Source of the DNA: Daphnia carinata
Taxonomy: Eukaryota > Arthropoda > Branchiopoda > Diplostraca > Daphniidae
Direction of reading: 5' to 3'
Length of the DNA: 64,000 nt
Assembly: GCF_022539665.2 (NCBI RefSeq)
Contig: NC_081334.1
Location: forward strand, 4,558,424 to 4,622,423
Shown: piece after piece, positions 46,885 to 58,803 of the stretch
Numbering within the stretch: position 1 is the first letter of the stretch
Layout of the letters: each line of letters opens with the position of its first letter
Notes under the pieces: generated by a model
Databases searched by the model: none
What the model was told of the DNA's origin: nothing
The model's input: only the letters and a program-made list of their open reading frames with translations
Translations under genes and position numbers: made by a program

Positions 46885-49220
46885 TAATACAAATCTTGCA
46901 TGTATTAGGGAAAAGGGAGGGGTTCATGTTTCCGTTTTGCTTATTCACATTATGTTGTATTTAGTTTGTAGTTTTTTCCTTTAGGTGGCGGTATAGTGAG
47001 ACTTATTTATTAATTCATTTTTACGGTCCTCATGAACGTGAAATTAAGTTTAAAAAAAGAAATTAATCAACAAAAAGAATAATTCCCAAATTACAACAAA
47101 GGTTGTTTTCCCTTAAAAAACCTTTATTGTTTTATCGTAGAAATTGATGGCAAATTACAAGAACATTAAGCGGAGCAACTCCTTAAGGAAATGTTTGTTG
47201 TAAAAGAATGTAGAAATTGCTCACAACGAAGAAAACAAACAAAGATGTGCAAATTACGTAGAATAGCTTAGTCAACATTAAAAGGGAAAAAGATTTCAGA
47301 TGGAACGCCTGAACAATTTTAACTCGAAACGGGATGGAAGTGCATCGCAAATATTATGTGTCACAACAGATGGAAACAGAAGCCTGGCAAATTTTGTAAC
47401 GAAGGTTTAAGATTTGTTTTTTGAATAATAGCATAATGCTGTGTTGAATTTGTAGTTTCCCCATTCTAGTGACGGCAATAAAATACACTTGAACTCCCCA
47501 AAAACGCCGGTAACAACGCATAAAATTTAGCAGTAGAAAAATAAATAAAATATAAATGATTTGAAAATATGCCCGTTTGATGTGATCCTGTATGCTACGC
47601 ATTGTGTATACGTAAGCACTTCTGTTGAGCAATAGTAGATAACCTTTTCGAAGGGTAAAGTGGATAGCATTCTACTAGAAACGATGTTTTTCAAATGGAC
47701 CTGATGTTCCCGTTTGATTGAGGTGGACATTTCACCTTTGAAATTGACCTCATAGTTTTCGCAACTTTACAACAAAAACAACGATAAGAACAGCTTGCAC
47801 CATCACGAAAAAGAGGGGGAAAAAAAGAAGAAATAAGCCCGACAGCAAAACAAAATATTGAGCAATATCTTGCTCAATAAATAATAATAGAAAACAGACA
47901 AACAAGATAAAATAAAAGAAATTTTATCTGTTTATCGACAGAAAATTGGCCTACAAATGTCGCATCGATTTCTTTAAATGTTGGAAAATGTTAACTCCAC
48001 TCGAAGAAATTTCTGTTTCTTTCAAATATCAAAGAATTTTCAAACATTAACTTTTTGCATTTTGCGAGGACCAAAAAACGCAAATGGTTATCAATTCCTA
48101 CGAAAATGTGTCGTCCCAATTCAATCCCTAACTAACCGTCAATTTGAGAGAAAAAGAAATGGATTTTGAATAGCCTTGGACGAGTTCATGCGAAAAGTCG
48201 AACAAAAGTCAATACTCTATTCAGCTATGTCAACTTGATAGGAGAAAAATTCACAAAAAAATAAAAGAAATGTAAAAGTCCTTTTAGAAAAATGTAAATC
48301 AAAATCTGACGATGCGTAAGAGCACAGTCGGGGTTTCAGATGACACCGTGATCAGTGCACCTAACCTCCAAAAAAAAAAGCAAATCTGTTCAAGTTGGTA
48401 TTCTTGCAAAAACGCAAGAGCAAAACAAGCCTGGCCCGAAACATGTTCATGGCAGTAGACAAACACAAAAGACCAGACGCTAAGAAGACCTTAGTATACT
48501 CTCGCTGATATGACTTTGATCCATCATGCAATCAACAAAGCCAATCGAAACAGTTTGTGTGTGAAAAAGAATAACGAGTAAATGAATTAGATAGAGGGTG
48601 AGTTTCCTACCTTAAGATGCTCGTAGCTCTGCTCCACAGATATTGTTGTGTGTGTGTGCAGGTGTCAATGAAACGGTTCCCTCCAATTCAATCCTGAGAA
48701 GAATTCAACGAACGAAAGGTAGGAAGGTGTCCTCTCCTAACACCCATTCAATTCAGGAAGTGCCAGCTTCATCTCCCCATCGTGTTCTAGGCTGCACCAA
48801 CCAAGCAACTAGAAAAGGACACAGAATCTTGATTAATTACACAATAGACCATAGCTTTGGGATTGACTTATTGCCTATTTTACACTGTTACTACGTCCAA
48901 CTGCATAGAACCAGAATCAAGAAAGATAAAGACAATTAGAAATAGAAAATGTACTTATGAAAAATATGCTCACCTACAAACATAGACACATTTAGGTGTT
49001 TGTCATTTCAATAATGCCAATTGGGGCATGAAGCTCAACAATTCTTGAGTTTTCGGAACATTGATGTTTGCTCTACCATTTGAAGAACTTTCTCAGTTCA
49101 ACATTCCTTCTTCAGTAGGCGCCAAAACGTCCATTCCACTTCTGGCCACATGGAGAACCGTTTGGCGCTGTGTCAAGTAACAGCATCTAGCGGTCACAGT
49201 TGACCGATGTTATTATTTAC
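46885..49220. other. Intergenic, AT-rich, no gene seen
   Basis: Downstream flank of the kinase gene. Several A-rich tracts and a TG repeat at 48645-48660. Open frames of 60-100 codons (for example 47354-47632 on minus and 48643-48939 on plus) have no recognisable domain or splice context. Confidence 0.5.
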
Positions 49221-49222
49221 AG

Positions 49223-49750
49223 AACCAATGATGGAGATGGAAACGACACCATTGAAGAAGGTAATAAGTTTAAAATAGGTTTTGAGATACAGTACAGAAA
49301 CTTAAGTTTGTTTTTCAAATGCAGTTTTCGATGCGTTCGATATTAAAGTTTTGGATGTTGACCCTGAGCTTGGCATTCTGGACAAAGAAGCCAAAGCTTA
49401 GATCGGGACTGTCGACAACAAAACATTGAAAAAATTGAAGGAAAATAAAATCAAAAGACAGGAGCACATTTAAGAGTTTACGATCAATGAAAAGCATCAC
49501 TGCCTCACACTCATGCTAAAGGTATCTAGCATTTAGAAACTGTTTAAATGGCATTCCTGTACACATGTCATATATGGATAGCTATGCACCAACCTTAATC
49601 ATTTATCGCAATCTCTTTCCAACATATTACACAAAAATGGTGGTTTGGTGGACCTTTATCTGCACGTGGGAAAAACTCAGCTACCTTTTAATCTCTGACG
49701 TCTACCTTCGTTGAAGTACCAATACAGTTGTGGGATGTAATACATTATTA
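49223..49750 (+). pseudogene. Broken duplicate fragment of the RhoGEF gene
   Basis: 49223-49260 and about 49324-49521 match RhoGEF exons 10529-10566 and 10633-10835, including a related intron between them, so this is a DNA-level copy, not a retrocopy. In-frame stops occur where the parent has TGG (AAAGCTTAGATC) and TAC (ATTTAAGAG). Immediately after, 49580-49750 matches the parent's 3' flank at about 14940-15140. The exons between are deleted. Clearly a dead relic. Confidence 0.85.
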
Positions 49751-50614
49751 CATTGCCTTTGCAAAAATGAAGCATAACTGTGGTGTGTTCCCGCTCAAAA
49801 AAGGATAAACAAGCCTCAAATGTAATGCAATTTTATGGTAATGACATTATCCTCAAACTTTCCTAAATCTAACATCAGTTGATTTGTTGCTTGAAATTCT
49901 GAGAAGACTTCACACATTCGACAATTTAGGTGCCGCAGGTGACACTTAAAGTTGAATTTATGCCTGGTGATGGTACAAATTTATGGAGATTGCGCAAGTC
50001 ATTATTTCTTTAGAACAAGAAATCGATTTGAAATTGTGTTTGACGGGACTGAATTTAGAATTTACAGAGGAATCCTGCTTCAGAAAACAGTTCTGTTCGG
50101 TAAGTAATAAATCCTATTGCTTTTGCTATTTTAATCAGCAGTCTGTACAATTATGGAAATGCAGGCAAAGAGATCTTAAATTAACTGTAAAATAGAAACA
50201 GTAAACTGGAAGATGTAGGCAAGGAAGAGTTGGCAAATCAAGCAAAACATCAAGATCGGAAAGCCAAAATAAAACGGTAAAAAGAATACCTCCAAGAAAC
50301 CTCTTGTGGTAAATGGATTGCTTGTTAGATTGTAGATGATTATAGCTCATGTGACTCTTGGCGAGGAAAACCCCTTCAGCAGTATCAGTAACGGGTCGTT
50401 CCCAATTTTGCACCAGGTATTTATTGTGTTAAATGGTTGATGTTTTAACAAATACTAAAGCCTTTTCTCGCCTGTCGCCTCGTCTTCTGTTCGCCCGTAG
50501 CGCCATCATCGACTCGTGGTCGCCACGTCATCGCCGGTTTTTTATGGTATCTTTGTATATATTTTTTTCTAAGTCCAACACGTTTTCCTTATTAATTAAT
50601 TTCACGTCCTCCAG
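49751..50614. other. Intergenic, with a minisatellite-like patch
   Basis: No gene is supported. The patch at 50463-50545 (CTGTCGCCTCGTCTTCTGTT and following) resembles, but does not match closely, the GC-rich minisatellite of the palindrome arms. Confidence 0.4.
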
Positions 50615-50727
50615 GTGGATCAACGCGTCGAAGATCGTCGTAGGAAGAGCAGTGACATCAGCTACGAATCTTCTGCATCCTATGACGACAGTCAGCCATT
50701 GATTCCCTTCCAGCAACCTCAGCATCG
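50615..50727 (+). pseudogene. Orphan coding-like exon
   Basis: A clean acceptor (TCCTCCAG) and donor (CATCG|GTAAGG) bound 113 bases. One frame reads VDQRVEDRRRKSSDISYES and continues to the donor without a stop. No neighbouring exon of the same gene is identified and the sequence is not recognised. It may be a transposed fragment of a gene elsewhere. Confidence 0.4.
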
Positions 50728-51335
50728 GTAAGGAGAATTTCTCATTTTTCTTTCATTTTCTATGGGGAAAAGAAAAAAACAACAAAAACAAAAGAAAAAA
50801 AAAAACAAGTTTTATAGTTCTGTTGTCGTGCCACGTGGCTATGTATGTTGTGATGCACGCTTTTCGATTTAGATAAAAATGGGGGATTTTTCCATGTTTG
50901 TTTTGTTCTTTTTGTAAAAATTTCAAAAATTCCTGTTTTCTTTTCTGTGTTTCACAAATACACAGCGTTGTCTGAACTCTATTTTGTGCTGCGGCAATTG
51001 TTTATTTCGACGCTAAATGCGTCATTGCCACCACAGGCAACTGGCAGGTCGGAAAGACGAAAAAGGCAAAAAAAAACGAAGTCAGTTCTGTCCAAAGAAC
51101 ACCTGGGAGAAAAATTATGGGTGATAGAAAAACCTCCGTCAGAGAAAAAAAATGGGTAGTCGGGTATCTTAGGTATTGGTATTCGGAAAGGCAAGTGGCC
51201 TGGGTCTTGGCTTCGATATTTTGAGCCAGTGAATGGTCAGGAACCAAAAAGGAGGCTTGCTTTTTTTTCCAAGTTCAAACCCTATTCCTAAATTCACTAT
51301 TAGTAATAGTAGTATTTAAATATGTGAAATAGATC
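50728..51335. other. Intergenic, no gene seen
   Basis: A-rich tract near 50765-50810 and a weak open frame at 50947-51159 that is mostly Lys/Arg. Nothing recognised. Confidence 0.45.
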
Positions 51336-51395
51336 AATGGTAGAGCATCGGCTTCAGAAGCCGAAGGTCTAGGGTTCAATACTCAGATACACTAT
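51336..51395 (+). repeat. tRNA-like SINE head
   Basis: TCAATGGTAGAGCATCGGCT resembles a box A and D arm. TCGGCTTCAGAAGCCGA forms a 5-bp anticodon-like stem, and GGTTCAATACTC resembles a box B. The T stem does not pair well, so a SINE promoter or decayed tRNA is favoured. Confidence 0.5.
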
Positions 51396-51517
51396 ACACA
51401 TATTTTTCGTCACAAGAAACGTTTATTTGTCGAAATAACGAAAAATGGCAAAAAAAAGGAAAAATTTCTTTTTTCTCGACGATCGCATGGTCGGTAGCAT
51501 CTCAGAATTTTTTCTTG

Positions 51518-51600
51518 GACGACCACGCCACCGTTCTAGGATTCGAACCACAGACCTTTCACACTGTAGGACAGCATGCTACCGATGTGCCATGAATGTG
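51518..51600 (-). repeat. tRNA-like SINE head, opposite strand
   Basis: Read on the minus strand: CATCGGTAGCATGCTGTCC followed by GGTCTGTGGTTCGAATCC, a good box B. It is related to the mirrored units at 18260-18331 and 29701-29775. It converges with the unit at 51336-51395. Confidence 0.5.
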
Positions 51601-51879
51601 TTTACTTACATTGTTTGAGATTTTAATAGCTATGTAGTTATTTGATAATTTAAAAAAAAAAACCGTAATGTAAATTATAAAACATTACCATTAGCTGTTT
51701 CCTAACACAAAATGAAGTTGTTCTCTATTCAGGTATTTGGGTTAGCAAATTAAACACGTAATCAAATTTTCGAACAGACATTGAAGTTAGCAAGTTCCAG
51801 AATGTTCTTGGATACGAATTTTGGTTCTGGATTACTCCAAAACAAGCCAATCAAGTGAACAACATTGAGTTAATGCCAA
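51601..51879. other. Short intergenic stretch, nothing recognised
   Basis: AT-rich sequence between the tRNA-like pair and the vasa-like pseudogene. Confidence 0.4.
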
Positions 51880-53117
<1,238 letters not shown>

Positions 53118-53579
53118 AGGGGATAAAACAATGGACCTTGGAATATAACATTTTTGTGAAGGTACAATTAACATTTAATTTTTAACCAATTCAGTTACGA
53201 GTTACTGGTAGTGGTGCACTACCAATAGGTCCATTTGCTAAACCATCATAGAGTGGGAGTAGGCCACAACTAGTAGATTGAGGATGCCTCCACACTATTG
53301 GTCTTATTACCTGATTGGTCCAGAGAAGGCCATGAGATGGCAAAGTCCTCCATCATCCTATACAGTAAATCAACATTTAAGTTTAGAACAGAAACAGTTT
53401 GTTGAATTCAAACCAACGTGTAAGATGAAATGGACCAAAATCATTAACATCGAGTCTGATAAGACTTGATTTCATTTTCATCAAAGAAGCTAGTTCGTCG
53501 ATAAGGTCTGTGCCACTTAACTTGCTTTTCTCGCGATCCTGCAAAGGCAAATTATACAATTACAAGGAAAGATTGAACA
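53118..53579. other. Intergenic, nothing recognised
   Basis: Between the vasa pseudogene and the next coding-like fragment. The frame at 53278-53469 is short and without a known motif. Confidence 0.4.
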
Positions 53580-53611
53580 GAAATTTTTTTAAACCTTAAG
53601 GCAAGTCACGT

Positions 53612-53872
53612 TACAGTAAGATTGAATGGCCAGATGACAGAGTCACCAATGATGAGTTTAAAATCGAAGCCAGCTCAGTGTTGAAAGACGTCCAAGAGAA
53701 CATTGGCGAAAATATTCGCAAAATAACAGGCCGCACTGGAGTGGAACCACGTCAATTTGTGCCGGTGACAATTGTTTCTGCTCATTTAGAGATTCCAACA
53801 ACAGCAACAAAACCTGCCAATGCTAATGCCATTATCTTGAAAAATGATTGTTCTGCCTCTTCTGGTACCTGA
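53612..53872 (+). pseudogene. Unrecognised coding-like fragment
   Basis: A plus-strand frame reads RYSKIEWPDDRVTNDEFKIE and continues about 86 codons to a TGA at 53870-53872. Its composition is protein-like and not repeat-derived. No start context or partner exon is evident. Identity unknown. Confidence 0.3.
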
Positions 53873-54064
53873 GTCTGGAACAGTTGGATGAACAGCTTGT
53901 TGGGTGTTTAGGTGTATCGGTGTGCAGTGGCAGCTACCTCAACAGGTACATACAAATTGCAACCCATCTGCCAAGCATACGTTGTGCCTCTCGCCATGTG
54001 TTGGTAAAAGAACATAAATTTACAAGTGGGATCAAAATAATGCTACAATAAATGAACTTTGCGT

Positions 54065-54879
54065 TACCGTCGAGAAATTCCGGAAGCACGGTGGCGGCCA
54101 AGGCCGGCTTTGGGCGAATAAAGCTAGATATGATGACAATACGTAAGATCTCTTCAGAGGAAGATTGATGAGCATCTAAAAATATGCTTAAGAAGTACAA
54201 ATGGGAGCGTTAAAAGATGGGAGAAGTAAAAGTAAAGTAAAAACATTCAGTTACGAGAATTGCAGCTTCAAGCGGTACGCATTTCAACAGAACTTGAACA
54301 TCCATTGTAATGCCGACTGAATGATTTCAAAGGATAGAAAAAGAATCAAAAGAAAATTATTCGAAACTATACAACATGCAAATAAATATGTAAGACTACC
54401 ACTATGAAAATGATGTCTCATGCTGCTATGTTCCCTCCTTCATGGATTGATTGGTTTTTTGTAGGCTAAATTTCATAAGCTTGATTGCTTTATTTAGTCC
54501 ACATGTTTATGTTGCTATTTTCACTAACCTCATGACTTTCCCGTAGAACTCCTGCAACAGTTTCTGACAGAAAACACATCTAAATATTTTGTGAAAAGGT
54601 TTATAATAAAGCTTATACAATTTTACCTTGAGTACCTGATTTTAAAATAGTTTTTGCTGTGTGTTTTCTCACGTCAGAGGATTTATCGCCAAAATAAGCT
54701 GTATCAAGTAGAACTCCACTCATAGATATTTGGTCAACATTCTACGGTCTACAACCGAAACACGTACGAAGTATACATTAATCTGTGTAGTATTTAGATC
54801 AATCAAAGATACCTTTTCATCATTGTTTCCTTCCAATGAGCAACCTGGTACTACTGAACATGGGCCGTCCATACTGCTT
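54065..54879 (-). CDS. Unidentified multi-exon gene or gene remnant
   Basis: Minus-strand pieces with fitting splice sites: an ATG exon near 54879 (MDGPCSVVPGCSLEGNNDEK|GTATCT), an exon near 54740-54635 (NVDQISMSGVLLDTAYFGDK then KHTAKTILKSGTQ|GTAAAA), an exon ending ETVAGVLRESHE|GTTAGT near 54528, and one near 54180-54065 (DAHQSSSEEILRIVIISSFI). The first three join in frame when the acceptor after TTCTGTC is used. Later joins do not hold frame in my reading, so the gene may be broken or have an exon I missed. Family not recognised. Confidence 0.35.
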
Positions 54880-55440
54880 CAACTACCAACAGAAAATCCA
54901 TTTTTCCTTTCAAATGCACTTTTATTTACGCTGTCTTTCTATAAAAAAATGGGAAGATTCAAAAAAATATCAAAATTGAAAATTCATGATTCTTAACTCT
55001 TTTGGAGACCTGGATTATCAATATTTCTTCGAAGCGAAGAATGCTCTCCACATTGTTAGGATCTTAATCTCATTCATCCCACCAACAAGGTTACCCAAAA
55101 ACTGAACCAACGAAGGTCATAAGATATCTGAAGGACAACCAATAAAAGTAAACTGTGCAATAAGAATTCATACCATCCTTTCTCTTACTAAGCAGCCAAA
55201 AGTTTGCCAACCAAATCTTTCCTCTCGTGGACTGCAATCAGGTGCTACAGGGAGAAATACAGAAACCAAATTTTCCAGAACAAGATTAAGCATCAGTAAT
55301 AAATAAATAAATGATCAACAGTCAATTTAGGACAAATACTTACAAGTATATAAATTGGTTATCGCTTTCATCGCTACACTTTTCAAACTAAGCATACCTA
55401 TGCGCCAACTCCAACTAGGCACACCTGACTCGGTGCAACC
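54880..55440. other. Intergenic, nothing recognised
   Basis: AT-rich sequence without a supported gene. The plus-strand frame 54730-54996 overlaps the antisense exons and lacks a known domain. Confidence 0.4.
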
Positions 55441-55515
55441 AAAATGGCGACTGGCAGCATGACGACTGGCAACACGGTGACTGGCGACATGGCAACTAGC
55501 GACATGGCAACTAGC
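55441..55515 (+). repeat. 15-bp minisatellite, five units
   Basis: Five adjacent 15-bp units ending in ACTGGC or ACTAGC. The last two (GACATGGCAACTAGC) are identical. The CHVAS-type repeat in the overlapping minus-strand frame is its translation. Confidence 0.85.
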
Positions 55516-56018
55516 GAGCAGCCATTCCACTTCTAAGAATATCACCCTATTTAGGGGGATTTTAGGAATCTAACGTGTATTGGAAATCTAGGGTTTCAGG
55601 GATTGTCCAGGGCCTATTTAATTTTCTGTGGATTTCTCGGGATTTTGAGATTATTGGCCCAACCCCTGTTGCCTTTGGCGCCTCTATGCAATTTCAAAAG
55701 TAAAATGTTCCTCAATAATAACCACCAAGCTGGCAACGGTGAACGGATGATACATTCTTACATGATCAATTCTTAATTCGAGATGGTGGGAAAACTACAG
55801 CACTACAATAATATGGTATTCGAATAAGGCCTATCGAGGTCACTTAGATTACTCAATTCCTGTATACTATTGACAATAAGTAATTTTCGAGAACGATTAC
55901 TTTTTAAAAAAATTTTGACGGAAATTAAAAATCATACCTTCGACTGGTTGAGCTGCCTGCCATGGTGCCAGATTGCTTTTATTGTATTATTTTTATGTTC
56001 CAGAGAACTACAGCAGTC

Positions 56019-56536
56019 TAGGGCTCGGCCCCGATCGTCGTTGATCGGGGCAAACCGTGGTTTTTCATTTAAAAATCGTCAAACCGTCGGTTCGGTTTAG
56101 CCATTTTTGACTGCGGTTCGGTTTTCGGTTTGCAACTGGGCCAAACCGGTTTGAACCGCTATTAAAAATTTTTTTTTGAAATTTTGCTAAAATTACAAAT
56201 CAAGTAATTATCACTAATTGTTATGAACGTAATGGCGGTCTGAAACTTGTTTGAAATAAAATTTCCGATCAGACTTGTAAGTATCGCGATCGAAAATTGG
56301 TTCGATCTTTCCGCCATCTAGCGGCAAACTCTGTTACTGATGTATTGTCCTATGCAAACTGGAAATTCATAGTGCAAACCCTGCAAAACCGTAAAGGGAT
56401 ACAAATTTCGTGTCAAACCGCGGTTCAATCGGTTTGGAAAAATTGGCAAACCGAACCGCACCGGTTTGTCCTTAAAAAAAAAAAAACCGCGCGGGTCGGC
56501 CAAAATCGTGCCCGATCGTCGCGGGGCCGAGCCCTA
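56019..56536. mobile_element. hAT-like MITE with 8-bp target-site duplication
   Basis: A 518-bp element with terminal inverted repeats TAGGGCTCGGCCCCG at both ends, flanked by the perfect direct repeat CAGCAGTC (56011-56018 and 56537-56544). An 8-bp duplication and TAGGG-type ends fit hAT transposons. The interior is rich in AAACCG/CGGTTT motifs and has no transposase. Absent from the matching site of copy A near 39855. Confidence 0.85.
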
Positions 56537-56577
56537 CAGCAGTCATAGAAACTTTCTATGACTCTGACTACAGCCAC
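56537..56577. repeat. Small palindromic insertion beside the MITE
   Basis: Relative to copy A (GAACTACAG|CCACCTTGCGG), copy B has an extra 34-bp segment containing the near-perfect palindrome GTCATAGAAACTTTCTATGAC and ending in CTACAG again. The MITE later landed at its edge. It may be a tiny foldback insertion or filler from break repair. Confidence 0.55.
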
Positions 56578-56817
56578 CTTGCGGTTTTAATTAGAAACAA
56601 AGAAAAAGATGTGCCGGGGACTGCCGGCCTTTTGCCTTTCCCCCCAAGCCCCAACTTCTAAATTCATGAGATAATCAACATAATACAATTCTAATTTTAA
56701 AGAATAGAAGAAAAGAAAGAATGGCATCTCATTTACCAGATTAATGCTATTACAAAATCTTTTTTGTTTTCAAAAAGACACGCAAAATGGCAATATAAAT
56801 CACATCGTGGATGCGTG

Positions 56818-57804
56818 CTAATACAAGTGCTGAAACTGGTCAACATTTTTGAGTTCTCTTTCACACTTAGAAATGAAGCCATTTACGCATTTGTCCAAAT
56901 CGTTATTATGGCTATCGAGTTTAACGAAACATCTAAAAAAAATTGAATATACATTGATTTGGAATAAAAATAAATCAAATAAAAAATAAGTAAATGAGTA
57001 AATTATAGGAAAAGTCTTGGGATACTCACCTTAAGGCATTGTTCATTTCCTCCAAAAAATTTTTAAAATCCGAAATCCTCCACGAAGGGACTTGGTGAGT
57101 CAATTCGTTTCTCAGGAATCTTACACTTTGAAGACACTCCCGAAATTTTACATCATCGTCAATTGTGATCTTACAAAAACGAAAATTTTCAGCGTATCTC
57201 AAAACTTCCAGGGCACCTTTTGTTTCAAGACGTTCTTCGAAGTTTTCATTGTTTTTCCTAAACTTATACATTGGGGGACGTTTGGTAGAAAATTGCAGGA
57301 TCAATTTGAGCAGAATATCTCTAAATTCTTCTAGACAAACTTGTCCTTGAATACATCTCCTTTTATCATTGCAATTCCAATACGGGTCGTTGATCAAAAC
57401 AAATGCAGGATTTGCAAAACCACAATCCACGTGATCGTTGGGTTGGTTTTCATGGGCCATTCTAAAATTAAAAGCCAATAACTTCAACTTGTGTTTGTGA
57501 ATAGAATTCTACGAAATACTTTAGTGATGCAGGTCGTACTCTTGTTCACTTCAGGTTCGTTCACTTTGTTTTGCGGACGATCTAGTTGGGACATCAACAG
57601 TGTCACCTAGTAGACTTACAATTTCAAAGACCCCTGTAAAAGAAAAACCGTCGTATCACAATGGGGAACACTAGACATATATCGAGATAATAGTTCGATA
57701 AAAGGTAGAATCTTTATCAGATGCTTTACCGATAAAACTTTGACTCCATGTTCTTGCCATAGTAGCACATTATTATGCCAGACGATAAAGTATTTCAATG
57801 GTTT
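56818..57804 (-). CDS. HEPN-like protein with R-N-x3-H motif, copy B (5' end unresolved)
   Basis: Same exon plan as copy A: 57804-57730 (75 bp), microexon 57633-57620 (14 bp), 57461-57030 (432 bp) and 56932-56818 (115 bp). The frame is open with a stop at 56818-56820. The key motif is FLRNELTHQVPSW. Amino-acid changes relative to copy A are many (KYFIVWH for KGFVVWR, VCLEEF for VYLEKF, STKRPP for STSGPP) without any frame break, which suggests that the protein is maintained. Head to head with kinase copy B. Confidence 0.6.
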
Positions 57805-58803
57805 CTAGATCAACAACAAAAACAAAAAAAATTCATAAATTCATCAAAACTGAGATAACCATAACAGGTGGCAAACAACTAAAGGTTAGGTCCAGGCCGT
57901 TCTTTGGAGACCCCATATGTGATACCAATACTTATTGATGCAATTAAACAATCGTTGGAATATTTATTAAAATGGATAAATTGCCAGAGAAAATACAATA
58001 AAAAGTGTTTTGTGTAGAGGGGGAACGATAAGGCAACCGAAAGTTCCCTGCTTAAAGAACAGTAAAACCCTCTGTATCTTATGCCCCACTTTATCAATAC
58101 TTGTTCCAGTAAATCGCTAGCTAATAATTTTTGCATGAATATGCACCTAAATAGACGGACCAACAGTTTAGCGAATGGGATTCGAAGAATTATCGACATT
58201 GACTAGTATTGATCACTGTTACAAAAAGTAAAATAAAATTGGCCGTAGAGAAGAATTGAACGCCGTTCATATGACAACTCACGCTATCATCGGCTTCACC
58301 GGCGCCTCATGTCTTGCGACATCTGCCATTAAGTTACGTCCTAGCATATAAGCATATAGGAAATTTCTTAACTTAACAAAACAGAAAAAAAAGGAGGGGG
58401 GAAGGCTTTCCTTTTTTTTTCTTTTAAGGAAAGATAAGGGGAAAGCAGAGTGATAAGATCAACGTCAAAGGCGATGAACATTATTTAATAGGTAGAAAAA
58501 AAAAAAAAAAAAAATCTAAATCCAAAGCGAAAACAAGGAGAAAGGACAATTGTGCGAACAAGGTAATGGATGCGAAACTACTCGGCAAGCTTCCGTCAAA
58601 AACAACAAAAAAGTCATCTGACGAGAAGCGTTACGAACATTTTTGTTAGAGAGATAGTGTGACAGATAAAACTGATAACCAGAAGGCGATTTCGGTTTGC
58701 CTGACGTGGGGGCTTTCCAGTGTTTAATGGCATTTTTCAGTAGTACGTCGCACGCTCGTCGCAAGTTCTTGTTTCGCTAGTCTCGGCTGGAATCAAACCG
58801 AAA
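57805..58803. other. Divergent intergenic region, copy B
   Basis: Counterpart of 41311-42289. It contains an A run of about 18 at 58497-58514 and the putative upstream exon frame (58199-57879), shorter than in copy A because of a 1-bp deletion. Probable shared promoter region. Confidence 0.4.

Noticed and set aside
55327-55545. Frame with CHVAS-type peptide repeats
   Set aside because: It is the translation of the five-unit 15-bp minisatellite at 55441-55515 plus flank.
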